A stretch of DNA of 64,000 bases from Bradyrhizobium sp. Gha (GTDB taxonomy: Bacteria > Pseudomonadota > Alphaproteobacteria > Rhizobiales > Xanthobacteraceae), in NCBI RefSeq assembly GCF_900113735.1, contig NZ_FOQM01000014.1, forward strand, positions 22,191 to 86,190, in the 5' to 3' direction. The notes below the pieces were generated by a model, which worked only from the letters and a program-made list of their open reading frames with translations, was not told the origin of the DNA and did not search any database. Positions 24,857 through 33,901 of the stretch are shown here, piece after piece. The position numbers and the translations under genes are program-made. The number at the start of each line of letters is the position of its first letter. Position 1 is the first letter of the stretch.

Positions 24857-26095
24857 GTGGATACGCTCAGGGTCAGAGACGCCAAAGACGTCGAAGAGGC
24901 GGTGCGCGCGGCGATTGCCAATGAGCAGCCGCTCGAGATCATCGGCCATGGCAGCAAGCGCGCCATCGGGCATACGATGGCGACCAACGCCGTGCTCGAT
25001 ATCTCCGCGCTGAATGCGGTCACCTCCTATGAGCCCAACGAATTGATCGTGACGCTCCAGGCCGGCGCGCCGCTGGCCGACGTGCTCTCGCTGATCGACG
25101 CCAAGAACCAGCAATTCGCCTTTGAGCCGATGAATACGGCCCCACTGCTCGGCGCGTCCGCGACAGGCACCATCGGCGGGATGATCGCGGCGGGCCTCGC
25201 CGGTCCGCGGCGCATCAGGGCGGGCGGGGCGCGCGACCACCTGCTGGGGGCGCATGCCGTCTCCGGCTTCGGCGACAGCTTCAAGACCGGCGGCAAGGTG
25301 GTCAAGAACGTCACCGGCTACGATCTCTGCAAGCTGCTGGCAGGGTCCTGGGGCACGCTGTCTGTCATGACCGAAGTGACGCTGAAGGTGATGCCGAAGC
25401 CCGAAGCCGAACGGACGCTGCTGCTGCGCGGGCTCGATGACGCGGTCGCCAACAAGGCGATGACCGCGGCCCTCGGCTCGCCCTATGACGTCTCGGGCGC
25501 CGCGCATCTGCCGAAATCGGCCTTCCGGGCCAGGACCGACGAGCTTGGCGACATTGCGGCCCAGGACGAGGCGCTGACGGTGTTGCGGCTCGAGGGCATC
25601 ACGGCCTCCGTCAGCCACCGCGCCGGCTCGCTGCGTGAACTGCTGGCGCCGTTTGGAACCGCGACCCTGGTCGAGGACGCCGCGTCGTCCGCGCTGTGGG
25701 CCACCGTCCGCGACGTGCTGCCATTCGCGGCCGGCGGCGCGCTGGCCGCCTGGCCGGTGTGGCGGATCGTCTGTCCGCCGGCTTCAGGTGCCGCGCTCGG
25801 CACGCAATTGGCGCGCGAGACCGGGGGCGAGGTCATCTACGACTGGGGCGGCGGTCTGATCTGGGCGGCGCTGCCGCCGAAGGCTGACGCGCATGCTTCG
25901 GCCGTGCGCCAGCGGACCAGTGCGTTCGGCGGGCATGCGACGCTGATCCGGGCGGCCGAGGACGTCAGGCGCGGCGTCGACGTCTTCCATCCGCAAGCGC
26001 CCGGTCTCGCCGCGCTGAGCGAACGGGTCCGCGCCAGTTTCGATCCGAAGTCGATCTTGAACCGGGGACGCCTGAAGCGGGACGCTACCGCATGA
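24857..26095 (+). CDS. glcE: glycolate oxidase subunit GlcE
   Basis: A 412-residue FAD-binding subunit starting at a GTG (24857). The flavin fold begins QPLEIIGHGSKRAIGH and has APLLGASATGTIGG and GKVVKNVTGYDLCKLLAGS, the latter very characteristic of GlcE. It complements GlcD in the oxidase. The 3' end overlaps glcF by four bases (ATGA), so the two are translationally coupled. Confidence 0.92.
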   Translation: MDTLRVRDAKDVEEAVRAAIANEQPLEIIGHGSKRAIGHTMATNAVLDISALNAVTSYEPNELIVTLQAGAPLADVLSLIDAKNQQFAFEPMNTAPLLGASATGTIGGMIAAGLAGPRRIRAGGARDHLLGAHAVSGFGDSFKTGGKVVKNVTGYDLCKLLAGSWGTLSVMTEVTLKVMPKPEAERTLLLRGLDDAVANKAMTAALGSPYDVSGAAHLPKSAFRARTDELGDIAAQDEALTVLRLEGITASVSHRAGSLRELLAPFGTATLVEDAASSALWATVRDVLPFAAGGALAAWPVWRIVCPPASGAALGTQLARETGGEVIYDWGGGLIWAALPPKADAHASAVRQRTSAFGGHATLIRAAEDVRRGVDVFHPQAPGLAALSERVRASFDPKSILNRGRLKRDATA

Positions 26096-27414
26096 AAACC
26101 GAATTCTCACTCGCGCAACTCGCCGACCCCGACATTGCGGAAGCCGACAAGATCCTGCGCGCCTGTGTCCATTGCGGCTTCTGCACCGCGACCTGCCCGA
26201 CTTATGTCCTGCTCGGCGACGAACTCGATAGCCCGCGCGGCCGCATCTATTTGATCAAGGAGATGCTGGAGAAGGATCAGGCGCCGACCGCTGAAGTGGT
26301 CAAGCATGTCGACCGCTGCCTGTCGTGCCTGGCCTGCATGACCACCTGCCCCTCGGGGGTGAACTACATGCACCTCGTCGACCAGGCCCGGGTCAGGATC
26401 GAGCAGCGCTACCAGCGGCCGCTCGCGGAGCGGCTGTTGCGTCAGGTGCTCGCCTTCGTCCTGCCGGACCCGCAGCGGTTTCGCATCAGCATGCGGTTGG
26501 CACAGCTGGCGCGGCCATTCGCCGTTTTCCTGCCGACCCCGCGGCCCTCGGCCACGCCAGGCCTGATCCAGCGCCTCAAGGCGATGCTGGCGCTGGCGCC
26601 GAACCGGCTGCCCACACCCGGCGCCCTTCCGGGCAGCGTATTCGCGGCGCTCGGCAAGAAGCGCGGCCGGGTCGCGTTGCTCCAGGGCTGCGCCCAGCAG
26701 GTTCTGGCGCCCCGCATCAACCAGGCGGCCATCAACCTGCTCACCCGCCACGGCATCGAGGTGGTCCTGGTCAAGGACGAGCAATGCTGCGGCGCGCTCA
26801 CCCATCACCTCGGTCACGACGATGATGCGCTGGCACGGGCCCGCGCCAATGTCACGGCGTGGCAGAAGGAGGCCGCCGGCGAGGGGCTCGACGCCATCCT
26901 GGTGACCACGTCCGGTTGCGGCACGGTGATCAAGGACTACGGTTATCTGCTGCGTGAAGACGCCGCGTTCGCAGCCGATGCGGCGAAGGTGTCCGCGCTC
27001 GCGAAGGACATCACCGAGTACGTCGCCGGTCTCGGACTTGAACCGTCGGCGCGACAGGACAACATCGTCGTCGCCTATCACTCCGCGTGTTCGTTGCAGC
27101 ACGGTCAGAAAATCACGGGGCTTCCGAAAGAATTGCTTTCCAAGAACGGATTCGTGGTGAAAGATGTGCCGGAGAGCCATTTGTGTTGCGGTTCGGCGGG
27201 GACCTACAACATTCTCCAGCCCGAGCTTGCGAGCCGGTTGCGCGATCGCAAGGTCGCCAACATCGCGAGCGTCGAGCCGGACATGATTGCCGCGGGCAAT
27301 ATCGGCTGCATGGTGCAGATTGCCAGTGGCACGTCACTTCCGGTCGTACACACGATTGAGCTTCTCGATTGGGCTACGGGCGGGTCGCGGCCGGCATTGA
27401 ATCCGTCGTGCTGA
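26092..27414 (+). CDS. glcF: glycolate oxidase iron-sulfur subunit GlcF
   Basis: A 440-residue Fe-S protein. Two ferredoxin-type 4Fe-4S sites occur: C25, C28, C31, C35 in CVHCGFCTATCPTY, and C75, C78, C81, C85 in CLSCLACMTTCPSG. Two CCG domains follow with DEQCCGALTHH and SHLCCGSAGTYN. This is the electron-transfer subunit that links GlcD/E to the quinone pool. Start overlaps glcE by ATGA. The three genes together allow growth on, or detoxification of, glycolate. Confidence 0.94.
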   Translation: MKTEFSLAQLADPDIAEADKILRACVHCGFCTATCPTYVLLGDELDSPRGRIYLIKEMLEKDQAPTAEVVKHVDRCLSCLACMTTCPSGVNYMHLVDQARVRIEQRYQRPLAERLLRQVLAFVLPDPQRFRISMRLAQLARPFAVFLPTPRPSATPGLIQRLKAMLALAPNRLPTPGALPGSVFAALGKKRGRVALLQGCAQQVLAPRINQAAINLLTRHGIEVVLVKDEQCCGALTHHLGHDDDALARARANVTAWQKEAAGEGLDAILVTTSGCGTVIKDYGYLLREDAAFAADAAKVSALAKDITEYVAGLGLEPSARQDNIVVAYHSACSLQHGQKITGLPKELLSKNGFVVKDVPESHLCCGSAGTYNILQPELASRLRDRKVANIASVEPDMIAAGNIGCMVQIASGTSLPVVHTIELLDWATGGSRPALNPSC

Positions 27415-27482
27415 GCTTTCGCCTTGATGACGGTTGAAGGGCGCCCGATCGATCATTGTTCGGCGGCAACAGGAGGATCACG

Positions 27483-27827
27483 ATGGCGAAAGCGAGCAAG
27501 AAAAAAAGCAAGAAGGCCAAAAAGGCCAAGAAGGTTGTAGCGGCGAAGAGGACGACAAAGAAGAAGGCGGCCAAGAAGGCCGCGAAGAAATCGGCCAAGA
27601 AGGCCGCGCCAAAGAAAGCCGCCAAGAAGACGGCCAAGAAGGCTGCGCCCAAGAAGGCTGTGAAGGCAGCACCGAAGAAAGCTGCAAAGAGGGCAGCTCC
27701 GAAGAAGGCGAAGGCAGCTCCCGCGCCGAAGCCGGCGGCTGCGCCGGCTCCCGAGCCCGCCGCGGAGACTAGCTGGGCGATGCCTTCGTCTTCTGCGGAG
27801 CCGACACAGGCCGACGGGCAAGGCTAG
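27483..27827 (+). CDS. histone H1-like Lys/Ala/Pro repeat protein
   Basis: A 114-residue protein made almost wholly of K, A and P: runs such as KKAAKKAAKKSAKKA and KKAAPKKAVKAAPKKA, with a Pro/Ala-rich and finally neutral C-terminus. This is the composition of bacterial histone H1-like DNA-binding proteins (AlgP/HU-tail type). AGGAGG at 27473 is a perfect ribosome site before the ATG. It probably condenses DNA or tunes expression. The reading frame is supported by the terminator that follows at 27904. Confidence 0.8.
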   Translation: MAKASKKKSKKAKKAKKVVAAKRTTKKKAAKKAAKKSAKKAAPKKAAKKTAKKAAPKKAVKAAPKKAAKRAAPKKAKAAPAPKPAAAPAPEPAAETSWAMPSSSAEPTQADGQG

Positions 27828-28263
27828 CACCGAGGCCAGGACTAGGGCTGAGCTCAAGACTGGGCTCAGGCTGGGTCAACCATGACCCAATGATCGACAT
27901 CGGAAAGGCCGCGGCCGGTGACGCTGCGGCCTTTTTTGCATTGCCGCCACAGCGGCCGGACACTGCCCGTTTTCGAGTCAGCGATTCGTGGCACCTGTGC
28001 CATTGCCGGCTCGGGCATCCGTAAGAACCCGGATTCCGGTGCGCACTTTGCGTGAAAATTATGTGATCCAGAAGCAACACTGGCTGGCAACCTTTCGTAG
28101 AATCGCCATAACGCCCAAAAAGTCGGCAGATGCTCTCGTTTTTTGCTTCTCGCTTGACGCCCGGCACTTCAAATTGCCGCTCTAACGCAATTTTGCAGAC
28201 ACGTCGTGCGCCCCGGGGGGCTTCCGGGAATCCGACTGAGTAGAACTGGTGATGGGGATCGAA
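27828..28263. other. intergenic region with terminator, upstream of porin gene
   Basis: Some 436 bases. The first part holds the terminator at 27904-27937. The rest, up to the porin start at 28264, is relatively AT-richer around 28040-28200 and should hold a strong promoter. No small gene with a ribosome site was seen. Confidence 0.5.
27904..27937 (+). terminator. rho-independent terminator after histone-like gene
   Basis: AAAGGCCGC and GCGGCCTTT form a nine-bp stem around a 13-base loop, followed by TTTTTT. Confidence 0.75.
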
Positions 28264-29247
28264 ATGAAGAAATTGACTTTGTTGGCAACGGCGCTGGCAA
28301 TGGTGACGGGTTCGGCTTTCGCAGCGGATATGCCTTTGAAGGCTGTGAAGGCTCCCCCGGCGCCCGCCTTCGATCCCTGGGATATCGCCTTCGGCGGCGC
28401 GATCATGAACGACTACATCTTCCGTGGCGTGACCCAGTCGAACCACAAGCCGTCGGTCGCGGCCTATTTCGAGCCGCGCTACAACGTCACCAAGGACCTG
28501 CAGCTCTATGTCGGCCTGTCGGGTGAGAGCATCTCCTTTGCCAACCGGGCCGCAGCTGAAATCGACGTCTACGGCGGTATCCGCCCGACCTTCGGCGCGT
28601 TTGCCTTGGACATCGGTGTCTGGGGTTATCTCTATCCAGGTGGAAACTGCGCCGACAACGTCCCCGGCGGCGGCGGCTCCTGCCCGGTCAGCGCCAACAC
28701 GATCTTCCTTGCCAACGGCAACGTCATGAAGAAGGACGTCAGCTTCTTCGAAGTCTACGGCAAGGGGACTTACACCATCAACGACAACTGGGTGATCGGC
28801 CTGAACGAGTACTACTCGCCGAACTTCCTGAACTCCGGCGCCTGGGGCGACTACGCCTCGATCACCGCGAAGTACACCGCGCCCAGCACGATCTTCGGCT
28901 CGAGCGGCGTCGGCATGTATGTGTCGGGTGAATTCGGTCGGCAGTGGCTCGGTACGTCCGATAGCTTCTATGCAGTCCCGGCTTTCCCGAACGGCATCAA
29001 GTACGCCGACTACAACACCTGGAACATCGGCGTCGGCTTCACCTACAAGGTGTTCACGCTCGATCTGCGCTACTCCGACACCGACCTGAACAAGGGCAAT
29101 TGCAACGCCTTTACCAGCGCCTTCAATGGTTCGGGCTCCAACAATGTCACCGCCATCAACCCGACTGGCGTCGGCTCCAACTGGTGCGGCGCTGCCGGTA
29201 TCGCCAAGCTGTCCTTCGACCTGACGGCGATGACCAATCTCAAGTAG
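28264..29247 (+). CDS. TorF-family putative outer membrane porin
   Basis: A 327-residue beta-barrel-like protein. The signal peptide is MKKLTLLATALAMVTGSAFA. The mature protein starts ADMPLKAVKAPPAPAFDPWD, with FGGAIMNDYIFRGVTQSNH, a hallmark of the TorF/Gcw_chp group, and alternating aromatic strands to the end, here YADYNTWNIGVGFTYKVF and LDLRYSDTDLN. Probably an outer membrane channel; solute unknown. ATG 28264 is chosen because GGGGAT is placed before it. A strong terminator follows. Confidence 0.85.
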   Translation: MKKLTLLATALAMVTGSAFAADMPLKAVKAPPAPAFDPWDIAFGGAIMNDYIFRGVTQSNHKPSVAAYFEPRYNVTKDLQLYVGLSGESISFANRAAAEIDVYGGIRPTFGAFALDIGVWGYLYPGGNCADNVPGGGGSCPVSANTIFLANGNVMKKDVSFFEVYGKGTYTINDNWVIGLNEYYSPNFLNSGAWGDYASITAKYTAPSTIFGSSGVGMYVSGEFGRQWLGTSDSFYAVPAFPNGIKYADYNTWNIGVGFTYKVFTLDLRYSDTDLNKGNCNAFTSAFNGSGSNNVTAINPTGVGSNWCGAAGIAKLSFDLTAMTNLK

Positions 29248-29272
29248 CCTTCTTCCCGAAGCGACTTGAACG

Positions 29273-29304
29273 AGGGCGGCAGAGCAATCTGCCGCCCTTT
29301 TGTT
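29273..29304 (+). terminator. rho-independent terminator after porin gene
   Basis: AGGGCGGCAGA and TCTGCCGCCCT form an 11-bp perfect stem around GCAA, followed by TTTGTTTT. Confidence 0.85.
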
Positions 29305-29316
29305 TTGGGGTGCTCC

Positions 29317-29401
29317 GTCATTGCGAGCGTCGCGGAGCAATCCAGTATCCCTCCGCGGAAGCGGTCTGGATTGCGTCGTCGCAAGAGCTCCTCGCAATGA
29401 C
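29317..29401. repeat. GTCAT...ATGAC palindromic intergenic repeat
   Basis: An imperfect palindrome beginning GTCATTGCGAGC and ending CTCGCAATGAC, with inner AGCAATCCAG and CTGGATTGC arms. Close relatives occur at 59053-59169. This is a dispersed extragenic repeat typical of Bradyrhizobiaceae. Confidence 0.8.
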
Positions 29402-29490
29402 GAGGCCCGAGTTGCGGGGCGCTCGGAGGGCGGCGAGGAAGCGGCCCATTCCGTTCTTTCGACGCGACAGCCGACGACGAGGGACGCGCC

Positions 29491-31254
29491 TCAGCGCGCC
29501 GTACTCGGCTCCGGCTCGGCCGGTGCGCCGCCATTGCCCAGGACGTGGATCGCGCCGTCCTTCACCATGCTCACCTTGCGGGTGTGGAAGGCATCGAGCG
29601 TCGAGCGATGCCCGATCGAGACGATGGTGGCCTGCGGCAGCCTCTCCGTCAGCAACCTGTAGAGCCGTGCCTCGGAGGGCTCGTCGAGCGAGGCGGTGGC
29701 CTCGTCCAGGAACAGATAGTCCGGCGCATGCAGCAGCGCGCGGGCAAGCCCCAGGCGCTGCTGCTCGCCGAGCGAAAGCATCCTGTTCCAATGGCCTTCC
29801 TCATTGAGCCGCTCGGCGAGGTCGGGCAGGCCGACCGACGTCACCGCGTCCCTGATTCGGGTTGCCTGAAACGCGCCGGGCGCTGCCGGGTAGATCACGG
29901 CGTCACCCAATGCACCGACCGGGAAATAGGGGCGTTGCGGCAGCATCATCAGCTTCGCCTGCGCAGGGATGACGATGCTGCCGGTGCCGAACGGCCAGAT
30001 GCCCGCGATGGCGCGGAACAGCGTCGACTTGCCGGAGCCCGACGGTCCGGTCACGAGCACGCGCTCCGGCGTCTCGATGGCGAAACCGTCGGCGGCGACC
30101 AGCGGCGCGCCGTTGGGCAGGTTCACGCAGAGCTTGTCGAGGCCGATATTCCGGCTGCCGCCCGCTGCCTTCAGTTCAATCGTCGGCTCATGCGCCGACA
30201 CGTTTGCCGCCGTAGCGACCGACATCTCGAAGCCATCGAGACGAGCGACGATCGAGCGCCATTCCGCGAGCGATCGATAAGCCACGACGAAGAACGACAG
30301 CGCACCCTGCACGCTCGAAAAGGCCGATGCGGTCTGCATCATGTCGCCGAGCTGGATCTTCTTGGCGAAGAAGGCCGGGGCGACCAGCACGTAGGGAAAG
30401 ATCACGGCGGCCTGCTGATAGCTCGCCGTGAACATCGTCAGGCGCTTGGTCCGGCTCATGATCGCGTACCAATTGCCGATCACGAAGCCGAAGCGATCCA
30501 GCAGGCGGCCGCGTTCGGCGCCTTCCCCCTTCAGCAATGCGATCTGCTCGGAGTTCTCGCGGACACGGACGAGGTTGAAGCGGAAGTCGGCTTCATAGCG
30601 CTGCTGCTCGAAATTGAGATTGACCAGCGGCGCGCCGATCCAGTGGGTCAGAGCGGTGCCGAAGATCGCGTAGATCAGCGCGCCCCAGCACAGATAGCCC
30701 GGGATCATGTAGTCGGTGCCGAACAAGTGCAGTGGCGCGGCGTTGGAGAGACCCCAGAGGATGATGACGAAAGAGAACAGCGTCACGATCGACGAGAGCA
30801 GGCCCAGGCCGATGGTCAGGGTCTGCTCGACGAAGTTCTTGACGTCTTCCGTGATGCGCTGGTCCGGGTTGTCGGCGGCATCGCCCTTGAGCTGCATGCG
30901 ATAGTGCGTGGCGCTCTCGAGCCATTCGCCGAGATAGTGCCGTGTCAGCCATTGGCGCCAGCGGATCTGCAGCCACTGGTTCAGATAGAGCTTGTAGACG
31001 GCCAGCGCGATGTAGACCGAGGCGAGGCCGATGAAGATCCAGATCTGCGTCACGAAGGCATCGAGGTCGTTGGCCTGGAGCGCGCTGTAGAACCGGTTCT
31101 GCCACTGGTTCACGAGCACGTCGATCGCGACCAGCGCCAGCTCGATCGTGATGACGGCGGCGAGCAGGCCGCCGCCGGCCCATTTGTCCTCCGACCGGAA
31201 ATAGGGGATGGCGATTCGCCAGACGATCGCGAGCGTGGCGCGGATGTTGTTCAC
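29491..31254 (-). CDS. SbmA/BacA-like ABC transporter, permease-ATPase fusion (BclA/YddA type)
   Basis: A fused half-transporter of about 587 residues. The N-terminal 300 residues form the SbmA/BacA-like membrane domain with several helices and the NQWLQIRWRQWLTRHYLGEW stretch. The C-terminal ATPase has Walker A GPSGSGKST, the signature LSLGEQQRLGLARAL, Walker B YLFLDEATASLDE and the switch His in SIGHRS. In Bradyrhizobium a relative called BclA imports peptides and is needed in legume nodules, so peptide transport is plausible. GTG 31254 is favoured by an AGGAG nine bases upstream; ATG 31278 is the alternative. Confidence 0.87.
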   Translation of the reverse strand: MNNIRATLAIVWRIAIPYFRSEDKWAGGGLLAAVITIELALVAIDVLVNQWQNRFYSALQANDLDAFVTQIWIFIGLASVYIALAVYKLYLNQWLQIRWRQWLTRHYLGEWLESATHYRMQLKGDAADNPDQRITEDVKNFVEQTLTIGLGLLSSIVTLFSFVIILWGLSNAAPLHLFGTDYMIPGYLCWGALIYAIFGTALTHWIGAPLVNLNFEQQRYEADFRFNLVRVRENSEQIALLKGEGAERGRLLDRFGFVIGNWYAIMSRTKRLTMFTASYQQAAVIFPYVLVAPAFFAKKIQLGDMMQTASAFSSVQGALSFFVVAYRSLAEWRSIVARLDGFEMSVATAANVSAHEPTIELKAAGGSRNIGLDKLCVNLPNGAPLVAADGFAIETPERVLVTGPSGSGKSTLFRAIAGIWPFGTGSIVIPAQAKLMMLPQRPYFPVGALGDAVIYPAAPGAFQATRIRDAVTSVGLPDLAERLNEEGHWNRMLSLGEQQRLGLARALLHAPDYLFLDEATASLDEPSEARLYRLLTERLPQATIVSIGHRSTLDAFHTRKVSMVKDGAIHVLGNGGAPAEPEPSTAR

Positions 31255-31570
31255 AGAGTGGGATCTCCTGAGGGACATTCACAGCGGCCCCGAAAGCCAA
31301 GCGGCCGGGGCCACGGCAGAAGAGGGGCGCGCTTAGACTAAAGTCGCAAGTCGTGCAATTTGCGTTGGCGAGCCACGGCTTGCAATCCTAGCATGGCAAC
31401 AACGGCATGGGGTGGGGGGCCTCCAGCTTTTCGCGAGCTTGTGAGCAGGCGGGAACCGCGGTTCTCGCGAGGAATTCGCGTTCAACTCGGGGGTTATCGC
31501 TTCCAGCGCCAAGCAGGTTCGGCTGTCCACGCGGCCACCTGCCGTACACATGCGTGGGCGGAGGAAGACC
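31255..31570. other. divergent intergenic region, ABC transporter/LctP
   Basis: About 316 bases between the leftward ABC gene and the rightward permease. It contains an AATTCGCG-type AT-poor sequence and no recognised repeat, hairpin or operator. The two promoters are presumably here. Confidence 0.4.
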
Positions 31571-33235
31571 ATGTGGAATCAAATCTATGACCCGCTGCAC
31601 AGCCCTGTGCTGTCGACGATCGCGGCGGCGGTACCCGTCGTCACGTTGCTGGTCCTGATCGCGAGCGGGCGCGTTCAGGCTCACATCGCAGCCATCATCG
31701 CCGTGATCGTCACCAACCTGATCACGATCTTCGTTTTCACCATGCCGGTGAACATGTCGATCCGCGCCTCGATCCTCGGCATCGTGACCGGCTTCTTTCC
31801 AATCGGCTGGATCGTTCTCAACGTCATCTTCCTCTATCAGGTGACGGTGACGACCGGGCGGTTCGAGCTGTTGAAGCGCGCGGTCGGCGGCGTCACCGAG
31901 GACCGGCGCCTGCAATTGCTGCTGATCGCCTTCTCGTTCGGCGCCTTCTTCGAGGGGGCATCGGGCTTCGGTACGCCGGTGGCGATCACCGGCGCCGTGC
32001 TGATCGGTCTCGGTTTCTCGCCGCTCGCGGCCTCCGGCCTGTCGCTGATTGCGAACACCGCGCCGGTTGCCTTCGGCGCGCTGGGCACACCGATCCAGGG
32101 CCTCGCCTCGGTCACCGGGCTCGATCCCTACATTCTCGGCGCCATGGTTGGCCGGCAATTGCCGCTGTTCTCGCTGATCGTGCCGTTCTGGGTGGTGTGG
32201 GCGTTCGCGGGCTGGAAGGGCATGAAAGACGTCTGGCCGGCCATCCTCGTGACCGGCGTGACGTTCGCGGTCCCGCAATTCGTGATCTCGAACTTCGTCA
32301 ATCCCTGGATCGTCGACATCGGCGCGTCGCTGATCTCGATGGGCGCGCTGATCCTGTTCCTGAAGGTCTGGCAGCCGAAGCAGCTGTGGCTGTCGCCGGC
32401 GTTGCGCGGACGTGATGAATCGACAGCGACCATGGCCACGGCAAAACCGCTCGACAAGACGCCGCTGACGCAAGGCGAGCTCCTCAGCGCGCTGTTGCCG
32501 TGGTTCATCGTCTGCGTCGTGATGCTGATCTGGGGCAATGGTGCCTTCAAGACCTGGGCGAACGGCATCTTCACCTGGAACTACGCCGTCCCTGAGCTGC
32601 ACCAGATGATCAACAAGATGCCGCCGGTGGCGCCCGCGCCGACCAAGGAAGCCGCGGTGTTCGGCTTCACCTATCTGTCCTTTACCGGCACCGGCATGCT
32701 GATCGCGGCGATCATCTCGGGCTTCCTGATGGGCGTCGGTCCCGGCCGGCTGCTGGTTGAATACGGCCGCACCATAAGGCTCTGTGCGATCTCGCTGATC
32801 ACGATCTCGGCGATGCTCGCGATCGGCACGCTGACGCGCCTCTCTGGCGTCGACGCGACGCTCGGTCTCGCCTTTGCCGCAACCGGCGTGCTCTATCCCT
32901 TCTTCGGCACGCTGCTCGGCTGGTTGGGCGTGGCGCTGACCGGATCCGATACGTCGTCGAACATCCTGTTCGGCAACCTCCAGAAGATCACGTCGCAGCA
33001 GCTCGGTCTGTCGCCGATCCTGATGGCGGCGGCGAACTCGTCCGGCGGCGTGATGGGCAAGATGATCGATGCGCAATCGATCGTCGTCGCCTCGACCGCC
33101 ACCAACTGGTACGGTCACGAAGGCACGATCCTGCGTTTCGTGTTCTGGCACTCGATCGTGCTGGCCTGCCTCGTCGGTGTGTTCGTGACGTTGCAAGCCT
33201 ATGTCTATCCGTTCACTGAGCTCGTCCTGAAGTAG
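31571..33235 (+). CDS. LctP-family lactate/glycolate permease
   Basis: A 554-residue inner membrane transporter with 12-14 hydrophobic segments. The family signature FEGASGFGTPVAITGAVL occurs in the first third, and GALGTPIQGLASVTG and SGGVMGKMIDAQSIVVAST later. LctP proteins take up L- and D-lactate and glycolate with protons. The glcDEF operon lies 4 kb upstream, so glycolate (as in GlcA) is a sensible substrate, by inference. GCGGAGGAAG precedes the ATG at 31571, and a strong hairpin follows the stop. Confidence 0.92.
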   Translation: MWNQIYDPLHSPVLSTIAAAVPVVTLLVLIASGRVQAHIAAIIAVIVTNLITIFVFTMPVNMSIRASILGIVTGFFPIGWIVLNVIFLYQVTVTTGRFELLKRAVGGVTEDRRLQLLLIAFSFGAFFEGASGFGTPVAITGAVLIGLGFSPLAASGLSLIANTAPVAFGALGTPIQGLASVTGLDPYILGAMVGRQLPLFSLIVPFWVVWAFAGWKGMKDVWPAILVTGVTFAVPQFVISNFVNPWIVDIGASLISMGALILFLKVWQPKQLWLSPALRGRDESTATMATAKPLDKTPLTQGELLSALLPWFIVCVVMLIWGNGAFKTWANGIFTWNYAVPELHQMINKMPPVAPAPTKEAAVFGFTYLSFTGTGMLIAAIISGFLMGVGPGRLLVEYGRTIRLCAISLITISAMLAIGTLTRLSGVDATLGLAFAATGVLYPFFGTLLGWLGVALTGSDTSSNILFGNLQKITSQQLGLSPILMAAANSSGGVMGKMIDAQSIVVASTATNWYGHEGTILRFVFWHSIVLACLVGVFVTLQAYVYPFTELVLK

Positions 33236-33258
33236 CAAGCGAGGGCCGGCTTCGACGC

Positions 33259-33289
33259 AAATCCCCGCTGGATCCTCCAGCGGGGATTT
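33259..33289 (+). terminator. terminator hairpin after LctP gene
   Basis: AAATCCCCGCTGGA and its perfect reverse complement form a 14-bp stem with a three-base loop, ending in TTTG. The T-run is short but the stem is very stable. Confidence 0.75.
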
Positions 33290-33371
33290 GTGTGTCGTGA
33301 ACCCACGAACCTTCTCAAAGGCTTGTTCGTCTTATAGAAGACCCGGCAAATCGGGTCGGTCGAGAGGTCTC

Positions 33372-33770
33372 ATGGTGTCGTTGAAGCAGATGGTGTGTGG
33401 CGCGGCTGCGTTGCTTGTGATGTCCGCGGTCGCGCGTGCGGAAGAGGGCTTTCCCTTCGGCACCGAGATGACGATGGAGGCCCTGCCGCAGCCCGGCTCG
33501 AAGCGCATCCCGAACCTCGAGATCGGCGACAACGGCGAGGTCGTGCTCGAGCTCTGGTGCAAGGGCGGCAAGGGTCAATTCTCGGTGGCTGGCAACACCG
33601 TGATCTTCGTTCCCGGCGCAATTCAGGATCGGTCCTGTCCGCCGGCCAAGGCCCAGGCCGATGACGATCTCGTCGCGGCGCTCGCCGCCGTCGAGACCTG
33701 GAAGCGCCAGGGCGACGTGCTCACGCTGATCGGCCCGAAGACGCTGCGTTTCCGCGAGAACGGGAATTAG
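33372..33770 (+). CDS. secreted META-domain-like protein
   Basis: A 132-residue exported protein. The signal peptide is about residues 1-23 (MVCGAAALLVMSAVARAEE). The mature part has GEVVLELWCKGGKGQFSV, then RSCPPAKAQADDDLVAALAA and GDVLTLIGPKTLRF, the strand-and-Cys pattern of META/HslJ domains, thought to bind ligands or stabilise the envelope. Two cysteines may be paired. Resemblance is by motif only, so function is open. Confidence 0.65.
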   Translation: MVSLKQMVCGAAALLVMSAVARAEEGFPFGTEMTMEALPQPGSKRIPNLEIGDNGEVVLELWCKGGKGQFSVAGNTVIFVPGAIQDRSCPPAKAQADDDLVAALAAVETWKRQGDVLTLIGPKTLRFRENGN

Positions 33771-33780
33771 CTGGCTCGCT

Positions 33781-33892
33781 GTCGTACCCCGGCTTGACCG
33801 GGGTACCCAGTACGCCGCGGCCTCTCAGTTCAGCTATCACCGTCTCGGAGTACTGGATCGCCCGGTCGAGCCGGGCGATGACACCGACTTTG
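33781..33892. repeat. composite palindromic intergenic repeat
   Basis: GTCGTACCCCGGC...GGGGTACCCAGTAC on the left and GTACTGGATCGCCCGG...CCGGGCGATGAC on the right form nested arms, with AGTACT pairing internally. It lies between two genes that converge here. Confidence 0.7.
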
Positions 33893-33901
33893 TGGCTTAG
33901 C

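Noticed and set aside
27769..29397. A 542-codon leftward frame
   Set aside because: It is antisense to the porin, which has a signal peptide and terminator.
29545..31341. A 598-codon rightward frame
   Set aside because: It is antisense to the ABC transporter, which has complete Walker and signature motifs.
31388..33238. A 616-codon leftward frame rich in Arg, Asp and His
   Set aside because: It lies opposite the LctP permease and has the amino-acid bias of an antisense shadow.
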